Assembly (NCBI GenBank): GCA_002433025.1
Contig: DJGZ01000055.1
Span: 1-30,448, forward strand
Direction of reading: 5' to 3'
DNA from: Bacteroidales bacterium UBA5833
GTDB taxonomy: Bacteria > Bacteroidota > Bacteroidia > Bacteroidales > Lentimicrobiaceae
Length of the DNA stretch: 30,448 nt
This document shows positions 17,218 through 25,357 of the stretch, piece after piece. Positions within the stretch are counted from its first letter, which is position 1. Each line of letters opens with the position of its first letter. Below the pieces are notes generated by a model, which was given only the letters and a program-made list of their open reading frames with translations, searched no databases and had not been told where the DNA came from. Made by a program: the position numbers and the translations under genes.

Positions 17218-17478
17218 TCAGATAAACAGGATAAGCAGACAAACCACGATGGCGAAGAAGGCAACCCCTTCGATAAGGGCGGCCGACACGATCATGTTTG
17301 ACCTGATGTCACCTGAAGCTTCCGGCTGACGTGCAATGGATTCAAGGGCTGCACGGCCGATGTTGCCGATGCCGAAAGCAGCAGCTATGGCGGCGATTCC
17401 TGCACCGAAAGCAGCAGCCATCTTGGCCAGCGGGGCCAGGTCGGTTGCTACCTGCATAAGAACGGATAATACTGTCAT
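17218..17478 (-). CDS. atpE: ATP synthase c subunit
   Basis: 86 residues, two membrane helices joined by the polar loop ARQPE (49-53). E70 in the second helix (AALIEGVAFF) is the ion carrier. The sodium-binding pattern of Ilyobacter-type rings (Gln in helix 1 and Glu-Ser-Thr in helix 2) is absent: the matching positions are I37 and Glu-Gly-Val. Proton coupling is therefore inferred. Lies 45 bases after atpB. Confidence 0.97.
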   Translation of the reverse strand: MTVLSVLMQVATDLAPLAKMAAAFGAGIAAIAAAFGIGNIGRAALESIARQPEASGDIRSNMIVSAALIEGVAFFAIVVCLLILFI

Positions 17479-17523
17479 AATTGGTGATTTTAAAGGTGAA
17501 TTAAAGTTGAATTTTCGATTAAA

Positions 17524-18627
17524 TCAATGATGTTCTTCAGCATGTGCATGTTCTTCGGTGGCCATCCCGAAATAAAGGGCCGACAATAGCGTGAACACAT
17601 AAGCCTGGATAAAGGCAACCAGCAACTCAAGCACACTGATGAAAATGGCGAAAAATACCGAAACCACTGAAACCCCGTAGCCCAGCATAGGACTGATCTG
17701 TGAAAACACAAAAATCAGACTGATAAAACCCAGCACGATTATATGACCCGCGGTGATGTTGGCAAAAAGACGGATCATCAGTACAAAAGGTTTCACTACC
17801 ACGCCGATGATTTCAATGATCGGGAAAAGGGGAATGGGAAATTTCAGCCACCAGGGGACGCCGGGGGCATTGAAAATATGCTGCCAGTAGGATTTATTCC
17901 CGCTGAAAGAAGTCATCATAAACGTAAACAAAGCCAGCACCAGGGTAACTCCTATGTTACCCGTTACATTAGCCCCCCCGGGAAAAACCGGGATCAGCCC
18001 GATCAGGTTGGTGAAGAAAATAAAGAAAAACATGGTAAGCAAAAAAGGCATAAACTTTTCATAATGCTTACCAATGGAAGGCTTTGCAACTTCATCGCGG
18101 ATAAACAGAATCAATGGCTCAAGTACCGACTGTATGCCTTTGGGCGCATGCCCGGGATTTCGTTTGTATGCTTTGGCAACAGAGAAGAATATAAACAGCA
18201 GTACCAGAAAACTGACGAAAATGCCGACCACATTTTTTGTAATGCTCAGGTCGATGGGTTTGGATGCCGAACTATCGGTCTGCATGGTGCCGGGAATCAC
18301 TTTAACGATTTTCCCCTTGTTTGCGTTCCTTTCCGTTTCAATTTTAAAGCCCTTATAAGCATCGTGCCCGTGATGAAATTTTGAAGAGCTGAAAACATGC
18401 AGCTTCCCCTGATCGATAAGGATAACCGGAAGGGGGATTGTAATGTGCGTGTGACCAATGGTAGCAATATGCCACTCATGACTGTCAACGATATGATCAA
18501 TAATCAGGTGGCCGGCGTTGAACGCTTCATCGTGAGATTCGCCCGAACCAGTGCCGGCCGCTGCCGGTGCCGGATATGCGAACAATCCACTCAATAATAA
18601 GAAGATAAAGAGTAATCCTTTTTTCAT
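17524..18627 (-). CDS. atpB: ATP synthase a subunit, long N-terminal form
   Basis: 367 residues against about 270 in E. coli. Residues 1-24 form a cleavable signal-like helix ending near PAAAG; residues 25-130 are an extra His-rich periplasmic domain, typical of Bacteroidota. Five membrane helices follow. The essential Arg is R286 in FVLMIRLFANITAGH. The C-terminus is His/Glu-rich (EEHAHAEEHH). First gene of the cluster. Confidence 0.97.
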   Translation of the reverse strand: MKKGLLFIFLLLSGLFAYPAPAAAGTGSGESHDEAFNAGHLIIDHIVDSHEWHIATIGHTHITIPLPVILIDQGKLHVFSSSKFHHGHDAYKGFKIETERNANKGKIVKVIPGTMQTDSSASKPIDLSITKNVVGIFVSFLVLLFIFFSVAKAYKRNPGHAPKGIQSVLEPLILFIRDEVAKPSIGKHYEKFMPFLLTMFFFIFFTNLIGLIPVFPGGANVTGNIGVTLVLALFTFMMTSFSGNKSYWQHIFNAPGVPWWLKFPIPLFPIIEIIGVVVKPFVLMIRLFANITAGHIIVLGFISLIFVFSQISPMLGYGVSVVSVFFAIFISVLELLVAFIQAYVFTLLSALYFGMATEEHAHAEEHH

Positions 18628-18721
18628 TCCGATGTTCTATATTCCCTGGTACCTAAAATCTTCCTGATCCTTTTACAGGCATGCAATTATAGGAAAAATT
18701 AACCTGCGACTTACCGGCAAA

Positions 18722-18729
18722 CAAAAATA
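18722..18729 (-). promoter_or_regulatory. -7 box TATTTTTG, candidate atp operon promoter
   Basis: Exact TAnnTTTG on the minus strand, 94 bases upstream of atpB. No TTG at the expected distance. A weaker TAATTTTT lies closer to the gene. Confidence 0.35.
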
Positions 18730-18905
18730 TTACAGCATGACTTATCCGGCTCTGTTGCAATACTTTTATTCCGGGCATGCAATAAACAAGCTGAGGTACA
18801 AAATGTTTGACCATATTGAACTAAACCATTCAACCCCGCTTCCGGGCGCAGGGAATACCTGTGGAAGCTCTTGCCTGAACGGACCTTTTCTGACAACGGA
18901 TTCAC

Positions 18906-18913
18906 TATCTTTG
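18906..18913 (+). promoter_or_regulatory. -7 box TATCTTTG of tadA
   Basis: Exact TAnnTTTG match 46 bases before the tadA ATG; -33 element not clear. Confidence 0.45.
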
Positions 18914-18959
18914 TATGAGGGAAAAAAACCATTGAGCAAATCAGAAACGAACTGCTGCC

Positions 18960-19406
18960 ATGATTGATTATGTTAAAACCGATGAGCATTTTATGAGGGA
19001 AGCGCTGCAGGAAGCAAAGAAGGCAGGGGAGCGGGATGAGGTGCCGGTTGGTGCCGTTATTGTTAGCCAGGGACGCATTATAGCCCGCGGTCATAACCTC
19101 GCCGAAACCCTGAACGATGCCACCGCCCATGCCGAAATGCAGGCTTTTACCGCGGCAGCCAACCATATCGGCGGAAAATACCTGAACGATTGCACCCTGT
19201 ACGTTACCCTGGAACCCTGCCCCATGTGCGCGGCTGCTTCCCTGTGGGTGCAGCTGGGCGAAATTGTTTACGGCGCCTCCGATCCCAAACGCGGTTATAC
19301 CACCCTGCATGCGAACCTGCTGCATCCTAAAACTAAAGTCAGAAGCGGGATTCTGGCAGCAGAATGCAGTGAAATAATCACCTCATTTTTTAAAAAGAAG
19401 AGATAA
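18960..19406 (+). CDS. tadA: tRNA-specific adenosine deaminase
   Basis: 148 residues. Deaminates A34 of tRNA-Arg(ACG) to inosine. Zinc-deaminase motifs H57-A-E59 (ATAHAEMQAF) and P-C87-PM-C90 (LEPCPMCAAA) are present, as is the family segment EIVYGASDPKRGY. Length is typical. Divergent from the atp genes and followed on the same strand by a T9SS cargo gene with its own promoter. Confidence 0.95.
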   Translation: MIDYVKTDEHFMREALQEAKKAGERDEVPVGAVIVSQGRIIARGHNLAETLNDATAHAEMQAFTAAANHIGGKYLNDCTLYVTLEPCPMCAAASLWVQLGEIVYGASDPKRGYTTLHANLLHPKTKVRSGILAAECSEIITSFFKKKR

Positions 19407-19458
19407 CAGAAAATTTAAATACTTCAACCTGAACTGACTATTTAACAGCGCTATATAC

Positions 19459-19489
19459 TTGATTAATTACTGATATTTCCGTATATTTA
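19459..19489 (+). promoter_or_regulatory. Candidate promoter of the T9SS cargo gene
   Basis: TTG (19459-19461), 20 bases, then TATATTTA (19482-19489), one base off TAnnTTTG. It lies 50 bases upstream of the ATG at 19540. Confidence 0.4.
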
Positions 19490-19539
19490 ATGCTTCTGCC
19501 CGAACAGGCCTGCAACAACAAATTCCGGCAGAATTTCCG

Positions 19540-20385
19540 ATGAAAATCCTGAACGTCATGCTGATGCTGATTGCTTTCACAACAACAGCGCAGTCGCAGG
19601 GAGTATTTCCCGATAACGGTTCCTGGTACCGCAAATATCACTCCATCGCCTGGGGACATGGCGGTGAAGTGCTCTGGGACATCACCACTTACAATACTTA
19701 CCGGATCAACGGAGATACCCTGATCAACGGAAATACATTCTATAAATTATACGACGGCAATGCTTTCGCTGTCTATATCACTACCGACAGCCTGAAAGTA
19801 TACTGCGGCGAAGACCCCGGAAACCTCCGTGTGCTGTTTGACTACGGACTGGAAGCCGGCGATAGTTTTGAGTTCTATGGCCCCGATTACCCTTACGGGA
19901 CACTGAATCAAACGGTAAACATGGTTGATTCGGTTATGATCGGCGGAGTCATGCGAAAAAGAATACACTTCCAGAATTTCAGCGGTTACGGATCAGGCCC
20001 GCTTTTGATAGAAGGGATAGGCGATGTGCATTTCGGAGGTATAGAACTCAATTATTCCTATGTTGCCTGGTATGCAAATACTACCACCCTGCTCTGCTTC
20101 AATTCAAACAGTACAAATATTTACGGCGAATGTACCACGGGGATCAGCTATTCAAATCCTGCACCGCGGGTTTATCCTAACCCCTCTGCCGGTCATATCG
20201 GAATCGACCTTTCCGGGTTCTCATTACCCGTTACTATTACAATGCTTACCACCGACGGAAGATTAACAGGCACATGGAAGTCAGCCGATGACAGATTTCA
20301 GATTTTCAGCAGGAATAAAGGCACTTATCTTCTCGTAATTTCAGATGGCAGCATCCGTTCTGTTCAGCGCGTCGTCATCCTGTAA
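19540..20385 (+). CDS. Secreted protein with T9SS type A sorting domain
   Basis: 281 residues. Signal peptide 1-18 (MKILNVMLMLIAFTTTAQ, cleavage near AQS-QG). The body (20-205) is rich in Tyr, Gly and Asp and has no domain I recognise. From about residue 209 the chain has the type A sorting signal, beginning RVYPNPSAGHIGIDLSG and ending YLLVISDGSIRSVQRVVIL. It is therefore expected to cross the outer membrane by T9SS and be released or attached to the surface. Function unknown. Confidence 0.88.
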   Translation: MKILNVMLMLIAFTTTAQSQGVFPDNGSWYRKYHSIAWGHGGEVLWDITTYNTYRINGDTLINGNTFYKLYDGNAFAVYITTDSLKVYCGEDPGNLRVLFDYGLEAGDSFEFYGPDYPYGTLNQTVNMVDSVMIGGVMRKRIHFQNFSGYGSGPLLIEGIGDVHFGGIELNYSYVAWYANTTTLLCFNSNSTNIYGECTTGISYSNPAPRVYPNPSAGHIGIDLSGFSLPVTITMLTTDGRLTGTWKSADDRFQIFSRNKGTYLLVISDGSIRSVQRVVIL

Positions 20386-20574
20386 ATCCGTGAAAATATT
20401 TTCAAAGATCTTTCAGGCGTAATGCGGCAACATCATCCCGGGAAGAAGCAACCCAACCGGTTTTTGCCGGATGCACGAAATTATTAAAGAGAAAGAAACT
20501 CAGAAAACCACTTTACAGTAGCCAATAGAATTTCAGAAACCTGAAAAAGGCAGGTTCACTGCAAGGAAGCCTTC

Positions 20575-21681
20575 TCAGACGGCGCCAAGCAACTCTTCGA
20601 GTTTCTTATGCAGATCTTCACCCCTGAGGTTCCGGGCAATGATTACCCCGTTCTGATCGAGCAGCACATTGGAGGGGATGGAGTTCACCCCGTAAAGCCT
20701 GGCTGCCGCATTCTGCCAGTACTGCAGATCCGAAACATGAGTCCAGGTGAGATTGTCATCCGAAATGGCCTTGAGCCACGACTCTTTATCGCGGTCGAGC
20801 GACACACCCAGCACATCAAATCCTTTACTGTTGAACTTTTTATAGGCGGCCACCACATTGGGATTCTCGGCCCTGCAGGGACCACACCAGGCGGCCCAGA
20901 AGTCAACCAGAACCACTTTCCCCCTGAACTGGCTGAGGGTAACCGGCTGGCCGTCGGGATTGTTCATGGTAAACTCCGGAGCGGTTTTACCAACGGCCAC
21001 ATTCTGAAGAATGGCAATCCTGTCGGCAAACATCACGGCAAAAGGCGATTGGAGTATGCTTTTATCGAATGTAGCAAGTACCTTTTCCATATCTTCCAGC
21101 TCCATATAATGAGAATGACGCATCGCGATATAAGGCGTAACAAATGATTTGCTGTTTTTGCTGATGTAATCAATCACAACTGCCAGCTGATCCTGTTCCA
21201 TTGCTTCCAGCTCTTTTTCGAGGGTCTTCATTTTTGCCGTATCGTTGCTCCGGCTGGCTTCGTTATATCCGGAGAATAGCCCGATCCTGGCCGAACGCTG
21301 CGCTTCCTGCATTTTTAAATACTCCCGGTACTGCACATCTGAGGCTGATCCGCTCACCATTGGCGACATCAGGCTGTCGGTATGAAAGGTTACATTTACT
21401 TTAGCCGGTTCGTTAAAGAAAGATATGTATCTGTTTTCGTCAAGCGCGATATAATAGATATCCGGAGTTGAAACGGTTCCCCTGAACGTGAATCTGCCGT
21501 TTTCGACTTTGGCGGTATCCAGAATCTCAAAACGGCCGTCCTTGCTCTTCTGGAGATAAACCTCTCCGGGCTGTTCACCCTGAACCAGGCCGTTGATAAT
21601 AAATTCATCACTTTTACGGTTATTGCAGGCTGCCATCAGCGCTGCAGACAGTACAATGAGTAACAGGTTTTTCAGTTTCAT
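20575..21681 (-). CDS. TlpA-family thiol-disulfide oxidoreductase lipoprotein with DUF4369-like N-terminus
   Basis: 368 residues from the ATG at 21681; the ORF extends upstream but that part contains the -7 box, so it is untranslated. Lipobox LMAAC19. Residues about 25-105 resemble DUF4369 (FIINGLVQGEQPGEVYLQKS, then IYYIALDENRYISFF). A helical linker follows, and a thioredoxin/AhpC-TSA-like domain at about 228-365 with the active site W265-C266-GP-C269 and the cis-Pro region NSIPSNVLLD. Likely periplasm-facing disulfide reductase or resA-like maturation factor; the partner is not shown. It converges on the T9SS cargo gene at 19540. Confidence 0.92.
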   Translation of the reverse strand: MKLKNLLLIVLSAALMAACNNRKSDEFIINGLVQGEQPGEVYLQKSKDGRFEILDTAKVENGRFTFRGTVSTPDIYYIALDENRYISFFNEPAKVNVTFHTDSLMSPMVSGSASDVQYREYLKMQEAQRSARIGLFSGYNEASRSNDTAKMKTLEKELEAMEQDQLAVVIDYISKNSKSFVTPYIAMRHSHYMELEDMEKVLATFDKSILQSPFAVMFADRIAILQNVAVGKTAPEFTMNNPDGQPVTLSQFRGKVVLVDFWAAWCGPCRAENPNVVAAYKKFNSKGFDVLGVSLDRDKESWLKAISDDNLTWTHVSDLQYWQNAAARLYGVNSIPSNVLLDQNGVIIARNLRGEDLHKKLEELLGAV

Positions 21682-21701
21682 AAGATTTCGGGTTGAGGTT
21701 C

Positions 21702-21709
21702 CAAAAATA
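21702..21709 (-). promoter_or_regulatory. -7 box TATTTTTG of the TlpA-like gene
   Basis: Exact TAnnTTTG match 20 bases upstream of the ATG at 21681. At the usual -33 distance the minus strand has TTT within a T run. It sets the start codon, since the upstream in-frame ATGs are before the expected transcription start. Confidence 0.5.
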
Positions 21710-21897
21710 GCCATTTTCAATGAATGACGAAAAAACTCCTGCATTTTCAACTATCGCAGAGGCAATATTCAACTTCTTTTCCTTTCACAGGCAGTAATAT
21801 TTTCTCCGGTTTCGCGGAATAGCCTCCTCGTCAGCCAAAGCAGCAATTTTGCTTTCAACCTCATATTTAAATACTGGCATATTTAACTGAAATTCCG

Positions 21898-21905
21898 TAT
21901 CTTTG
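21898..21905 (+). promoter_or_regulatory. -7 box TATCTTTG for the broken T9SS gene and TonB receptor
   Basis: Exact TAnnTTTG match 29 bases upstream of the ATG at 21935; TGG replaces TTG at the -33 distance. The intact promoter shows the locus was, or is, expressed. Confidence 0.5.
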
Positions 21906-21934
21906 ATATTCAAATCACTCAAAACCCTGTACCC

Positions 21935-22675
21935 ATGAGAACTTGTGTGACCCTGATTATCTGCAGCCTGATATATACCAGCCTTTCTTAAGGACAATGC
22001 GAACCCAATCCTTATTACAGCGCCCCGGGCATATATCCCGACAGCGCCACCGGACTGCCACCGGCTGTTGCCACCTATGAATACAATGCGGTATTTACGG
22101 CTGTAATTCCGGCCGATACCATTGTTTCGCCCTTCCCGAGAATGAACATTGACTCCATCGGCGTTGCCCGGATCACGGGTTTGCCTGAAGGCTTTCAGGC
22201 GATACCCAACCGCCCGTCAGGATACTGGCTTGGAGGCACCTCGGGATGCATGCTGATTACCGGTAATCCCACCGAAAGCCAAACGGGCGTTTACCCGCTC
22301 AGCATTACCGTTGTGGGCTATATGGGCGGACTGGGGCTGCCGTTCCCCTATGAAATTACGTATTACAGCCTGACCATTTTGCCTGCTTCGGCTTACGGGA
22401 TTGATGAAAAGGCCAATGCACTCCGGTTACAGGCTTTCCCCAATCCGTTTACCGGCATGATCAGCCTTGCTTTTTATGCCCGGGAAAAAGGAATTTATTC
22501 GTGCAGGATACTGGATGCAACGGGCAGATTGTTGCAAACACAGACCCTTGACGTCATCCCCGGTGAAAATACCGGGCTGGTTGATGGAAGTGCCCTGGCA
22601 CCGGGCATCTATTTCTGCGCGTTAAGCAGGAAAGACGGGAAGGACTTTTCCATCATCAGGCTGATAAAACCCTGA
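21935..22675 (+). pseudogene. T9SS cargo gene with an in-frame TAA in the signal peptide
   Basis: The ATG at 21935 opens a signal peptide (MRTCVTLIICSLIYTSLS) and is followed in the same frame by TAA at 21989-21991; the frame then continues without another stop to 22675. The mature part starts GQCEPNPYYSAPGIYPDS, resembling a recurrent Bacteroidota secreted family with an Ig-like putative domain (GGTSGCMLITGNPTESQTGVYPL), and ends in a type A sorting domain (AFPNPFTGMISL ... FSIIRLIKP). A single C to T change (CAA to TAA) explains the stop. An internal ATG at 22142 opens 177 codons but would lack a signal peptide, so the product would stay in the cytoplasm. Twenty bases later the TonB receptor begins. 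Confidence 0.8.
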
Positions 22676-22695
22676 GCTTGAATAACCATAAACCA

Positions 22696-24999
22696 ATGGG
22701 TCCTTATTCCATGATTGCGCGTTGGGTACTGATTTTCCTCTCTTTCATCGGCCTGGCAAACGCCCGGAATCCGGTGGTTACGGGCAGCGTAACCGACGCG
22801 GTTACCGGTGAAGCCCTTGCCGGGGTAAATGTTTTCCTGAACAGCAGCCACGGGGTGGCAACGGATGCCGAAGGCAGGTATACCTTATCAGTTCCGCCGG
22901 GGAAAAACACCATCCGGTTTCGCTTTATCGGATACATGCAAGTTGAGAAAACCATTGAAGCCGGCGATGGGCAACACATCACACTTGATGTTGGCATGCA
23001 GGTGCAGGCCGGCATGCTCGACGAGGTGGTGGTGAGCGCCGCTCGTTATGAACAAAAGATTTCAGATGTGATTGTCTCCATGGATGTGCTGGGCGCTGAG
23101 CGGATTGAGAGCACCCATACCGTTATGGTGGAGACCGCCCTGCAACAGGTGTCGGGGGTGATGTTTCTCGACGACCAGGTAAGCATCAGGGGCGGCAACG
23201 GTTACAGCTACGGCGTGGGGTCAAGGGTATTGCTGCTGCTCGACGACCTGCCCATGCTCACCGGCGGTGGCGGTGAGGCCAAGTGGGACTTTGTGCCGCT
23301 CGAAAACCTCAGTCAGATAGAAATCCTCAAGGGGGCCTCCTCCGCATTGTACGGATCATCCGCCCTGAACGGGGTGATTAATATCCGCACCGCCTACCCC
23401 GGCGAAAAACCCGAAACTGCAATCACGCTTTACAGCGGAATCTACGGGAATCCCCGGCGCCGTGAAATTGCCTGGTGGGATGCGCAGCCCTTCTATTCCG
23501 GGGCGCGTTTCTCGCACAGCCGGAGGATAGGTAACCTCGACCTCGTCGGCGGGGCCAATGTGCACACCGACAAAGGATACCGTGAAAACGAAAACGAAAA
23601 ATACATCCGGGCCAACCTGAATACCCGGTACAGGTTCAGGAAAATTAAAGGAATGGCTGCCGGGCTCAATGCCAACGCTATGTTTAACGAAGGCGGCAAC
23701 TTTCTGCTCTGGCTCAACGGCGACACCGGCGTTTACAGGGCGTCCCCCGATTTTGACCAGCATTTTAAAAATACCCGCTTCAACCTCGATCCCCATCTTA
23801 CCTGGCACAGAAACGATGACAGCCGGCATACGCTGAAAGGCAGGTTTTACAAAGTGACCTACGACAGCGACTCGCTGCACAACTACGACAACACCTTTTT
23901 CGGGGAGTATCAGTACCTGAAGAAATGGGAAAACAAGCTTTCAATAACTGCCGGGGCAAGCGCCACAAGTGTTGAAACTGTCTCCAACCTTTTCGGAAGC
24001 GCAAGGCATACCGCGTCCAATCAATCGGTTTACATACAGGCAGAAAAGCAATACAGGGAATGGCGGTTTTCATTCGGGAGCCGCTATGAATGGCACCGCA
24101 TCAACCGTGAGCGCCAGGCGTCGAAGCCGCTCTTCAGGGCGGGGGTAAATTACCAGGCGGGGAAATACACCTTTCTGCGCGGCAGTTTCGGGCAGGGATT
24201 CCGCTATCCGGCCATCGCCGAAAAGTATGCAGCCACCGCGGTGGGGGCGCTGAAAATATTCCCCAACGACACCCTGATGCCGGAATACGGCTGGAATGCG
24301 GAGATGGGCATCAAGCAGGGCTTTTCGCCGGGGAGTGTGCAGGGATATGCCGATGCCGCCCTGTTCTGGACCGAATACAGGGATATGATTGAATTTACCT
24401 TCGGTCAGCATTACCCGCCCGGACTGACCAATCCCACCCTGATTGATTTTTTCAACTATTCCGGTTTCAGGGCATTCAACATCACCAACGCCCGCATTGC
24501 CGGTATGGAAGTCAATTTCACAGGCAGGGGCAGTGCCGGCATCGCGAAGTTCACCTTCAGCGCCGGGTATACCTATACCAACCCTGTTGACAAGGATTTC
24601 GGCAAACGCGAAAATACCGCCTCCACCAATAAAAACATCCTTAAATACCGGTTTTACCACAATGTGAAAGTGGCGTTCGACGTCTCCGTAAAAGAATTTT
24701 CCACCGGCCTTAACCTGGATTATCACAGCCACATCATCAACATCGACCGCGCTTTTGAGGATTCGCTCAGGGTAAACGGCGTGGCGGTGCCCATCTTTAT
24801 TTTGCCCGGTCTTTACGAATACAGGCAAAAACACAATACCGGCGATGTACTGGTCAACTGGCGCGTTGCCTGGCAGCCCGCCGAACGCTTAAAGGTATCC
24901 TTTATCATCAATAACCTCTTCAACCGCGAATATATGACCCGGCCCGCCGATGTAGGGCCCCCGAGGACCTTTGCGGTGCAGGCCGGGATTAAAATTTAA
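22696..24999 (+). CDS. TonB-dependent outer-membrane receptor with carboxypeptidase-like N-terminal domain
   Basis: 767 residues from ATG 22696; ATG 22711 and TTG 22678 are alternatives. Signal peptide ends near GLANA. Residues about 22-100 form a CarboxypepD_reg-like domain (VTGSVTDAVTGEALAGVNVFL, ATDAEGRYTLSVPPG). A plug domain follows (VSGVMFLDDQVSIRGG, VEILKGASSALYGSSALNGVINI-like segment), then a 22-strand barrel ending FAVQAGIKI. It imports a bound ligand across the outer membrane with TonB energy; no SusD partner is next to it, so the substrate (iron complex, vitamin or other) is unknown. It probably shares a transcript with the broken T9SS gene, so the nonsense codon could reduce its expression by polarity. 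Confidence 0.93.
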   Translation: MGPYSMIARWVLIFLSFIGLANARNPVVTGSVTDAVTGEALAGVNVFLNSSHGVATDAEGRYTLSVPPGKNTIRFRFIGYMQVEKTIEAGDGQHITLDVGMQVQAGMLDEVVVSAARYEQKISDVIVSMDVLGAERIESTHTVMVETALQQVSGVMFLDDQVSIRGGNGYSYGVGSRVLLLLDDLPMLTGGGGEAKWDFVPLENLSQIEILKGASSALYGSSALNGVINIRTAYPGEKPETAITLYSGIYGNPRRREIAWWDAQPFYSGARFSHSRRIGNLDLVGGANVHTDKGYRENENEKYIRANLNTRYRFRKIKGMAAGLNANAMFNEGGNFLLWLNGDTGVYRASPDFDQHFKNTRFNLDPHLTWHRNDDSRHTLKGRFYKVTYDSDSLHNYDNTFFGEYQYLKKWENKLSITAGASATSVETVSNLFGSARHTASNQSVYIQAEKQYREWRFSFGSRYEWHRINRERQASKPLFRAGVNYQAGKYTFLRGSFGQGFRYPAIAEKYAATAVGALKIFPNDTLMPEYGWNAEMGIKQGFSPGSVQGYADAALFWTEYRDMIEFTFGQHYPPGLTNPTLIDFFNYSGFRAFNITNARIAGMEVNFTGRGSAGIAKFTFSAGYTYTNPVDKDFGKRENTASTNKNILKYRFYHNVKVAFDVSVKEFSTGLNLDYHSHIINIDRAFEDSLRVNGVAVPIFILPGLYEYRQKHNTGDVLVNWRVAWQPAERLKVSFIINNLFNREYMTRPADVGPPRTFAVQAGIKI

Positions 25000-25111
25000 A
25001 CGGGTTTATAATAATTCAGCCTCCCTGACATAACCTGTGATAAAAAATTTCACAATAATAAACGTTTGATCATTTCAGCCGCTGATAAACGGGCGATACG
25101 GGCTAACTGAT

Positions 25112-25191
25112 TCAGGCATGCTTAATCCGGATTATTCAATATTATGCTTTTTGGGGCTGAACGCCTGATTCAATATTGTTATCCGGATTAA
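25112..25191. repeat. Compound inverted repeat upstream of the first propeller gene
   Basis: TTAATCCGGAT (25122-25132) and ATCCGGATTAA (25181-25191) are perfect 11-bp inverted arms. Inside them TTCAATATT recurs and TCAGGC/GCCTGA forms a second pair. The centre is TTTTTGGGGC. Could be an operator, a folded RNA end for the TonB receptor transcript, or a relic of a small mobile repeat. Confidence 0.6.
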
Positions 25192-25210
25192 AATTATTTA
25201 TTAATTCTGA

Positions 25211-25241
25211 TTGCAAAATCCGAAGCAATGGCATACTTTTG
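25211..25241 (+). promoter_or_regulatory. Bacteroidota-type promoter of the first propeller gene
   Basis: TTG (25211-25213), exactly 20 bases, then TACTTTTG (25234-25241), a full TAnnTTTG match. The predicted start is near 25248, about 110 bases before the ATG at 25358. Confidence 0.65.
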
Positions 25242-25357
25242 TTTTGTTGAATATTATTTTAATAATTATTTACGATTTAGACTATTGTTAATCAATAATA
25301 TAACAAAATAATATAACCAGCGATTATCATTGATTTACTGATTAATACCAAATTATT

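Larger units (their letters stand above)
18628..18959. other. Divergent intergenic region between atpB and tadA
   Basis: About 330 bases holding the candidate atp promoter (18722-18729, minus) and the tadA -7 box (18906-18913, plus). The 76-codon plus-strand ORF at 18737-18967 has no recognisable features and contains the tadA promoter, so I do not call it a gene. No atpI/atpZ gene is present here. Confidence 0.5.
25000..25357. other. AT-rich intergenic region with inverted repeats and a strong promoter
   Basis: 358 bases without a gene. It contains an imperfect TGTGA...TCACA hairpin (about 25037-25056), a long inverted-repeat structure (25112-25191) and the best-matched promoter of the window (25211-25241), followed by a leader of about 110 bases that is very AT-rich. 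Confidence 0.6.

Noticed and set aside
17218..17478. Sodium-driven ATP synthase
   Set aside because: The c subunit lacks the Gln and Glu-Ser-Thr ligand pattern of sodium rings; it has I37 and Glu-Gly-Val.
18711..19325. 204-codon minus-strand ORF opposite tadA
   Set aside because: It is antisense to an unmistakable tadA with both zinc motifs; the protein has no recognisable pattern.
21785..21997. 70-codon minus-strand ORF upstream of the broken T9SS gene
   Set aside because: No domain or signal character; it covers the promoter and signal peptide of the plus-strand gene.
21935..22675. Frameshift as the cause of the broken T9SS gene
   Set aside because: The signal peptide ATG and the mature part are in the same frame; only a TAA codon separates them, so it is a nonsense change, not a frameshift.
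24070..24834. 254-codon minus-strand ORF opposite the TonB receptor
   Set aside because: Antisense to the barrel of a clear TonB-dependent receptor; a codon-composition shadow.
25037..25056. CRP-type TGTGA-N6-TCACA operator after the TonB receptor
   Set aside because: The spacing between half-sites is about 9, not 6, and it lies just after a stop codon where a weak hairpin is more likely.
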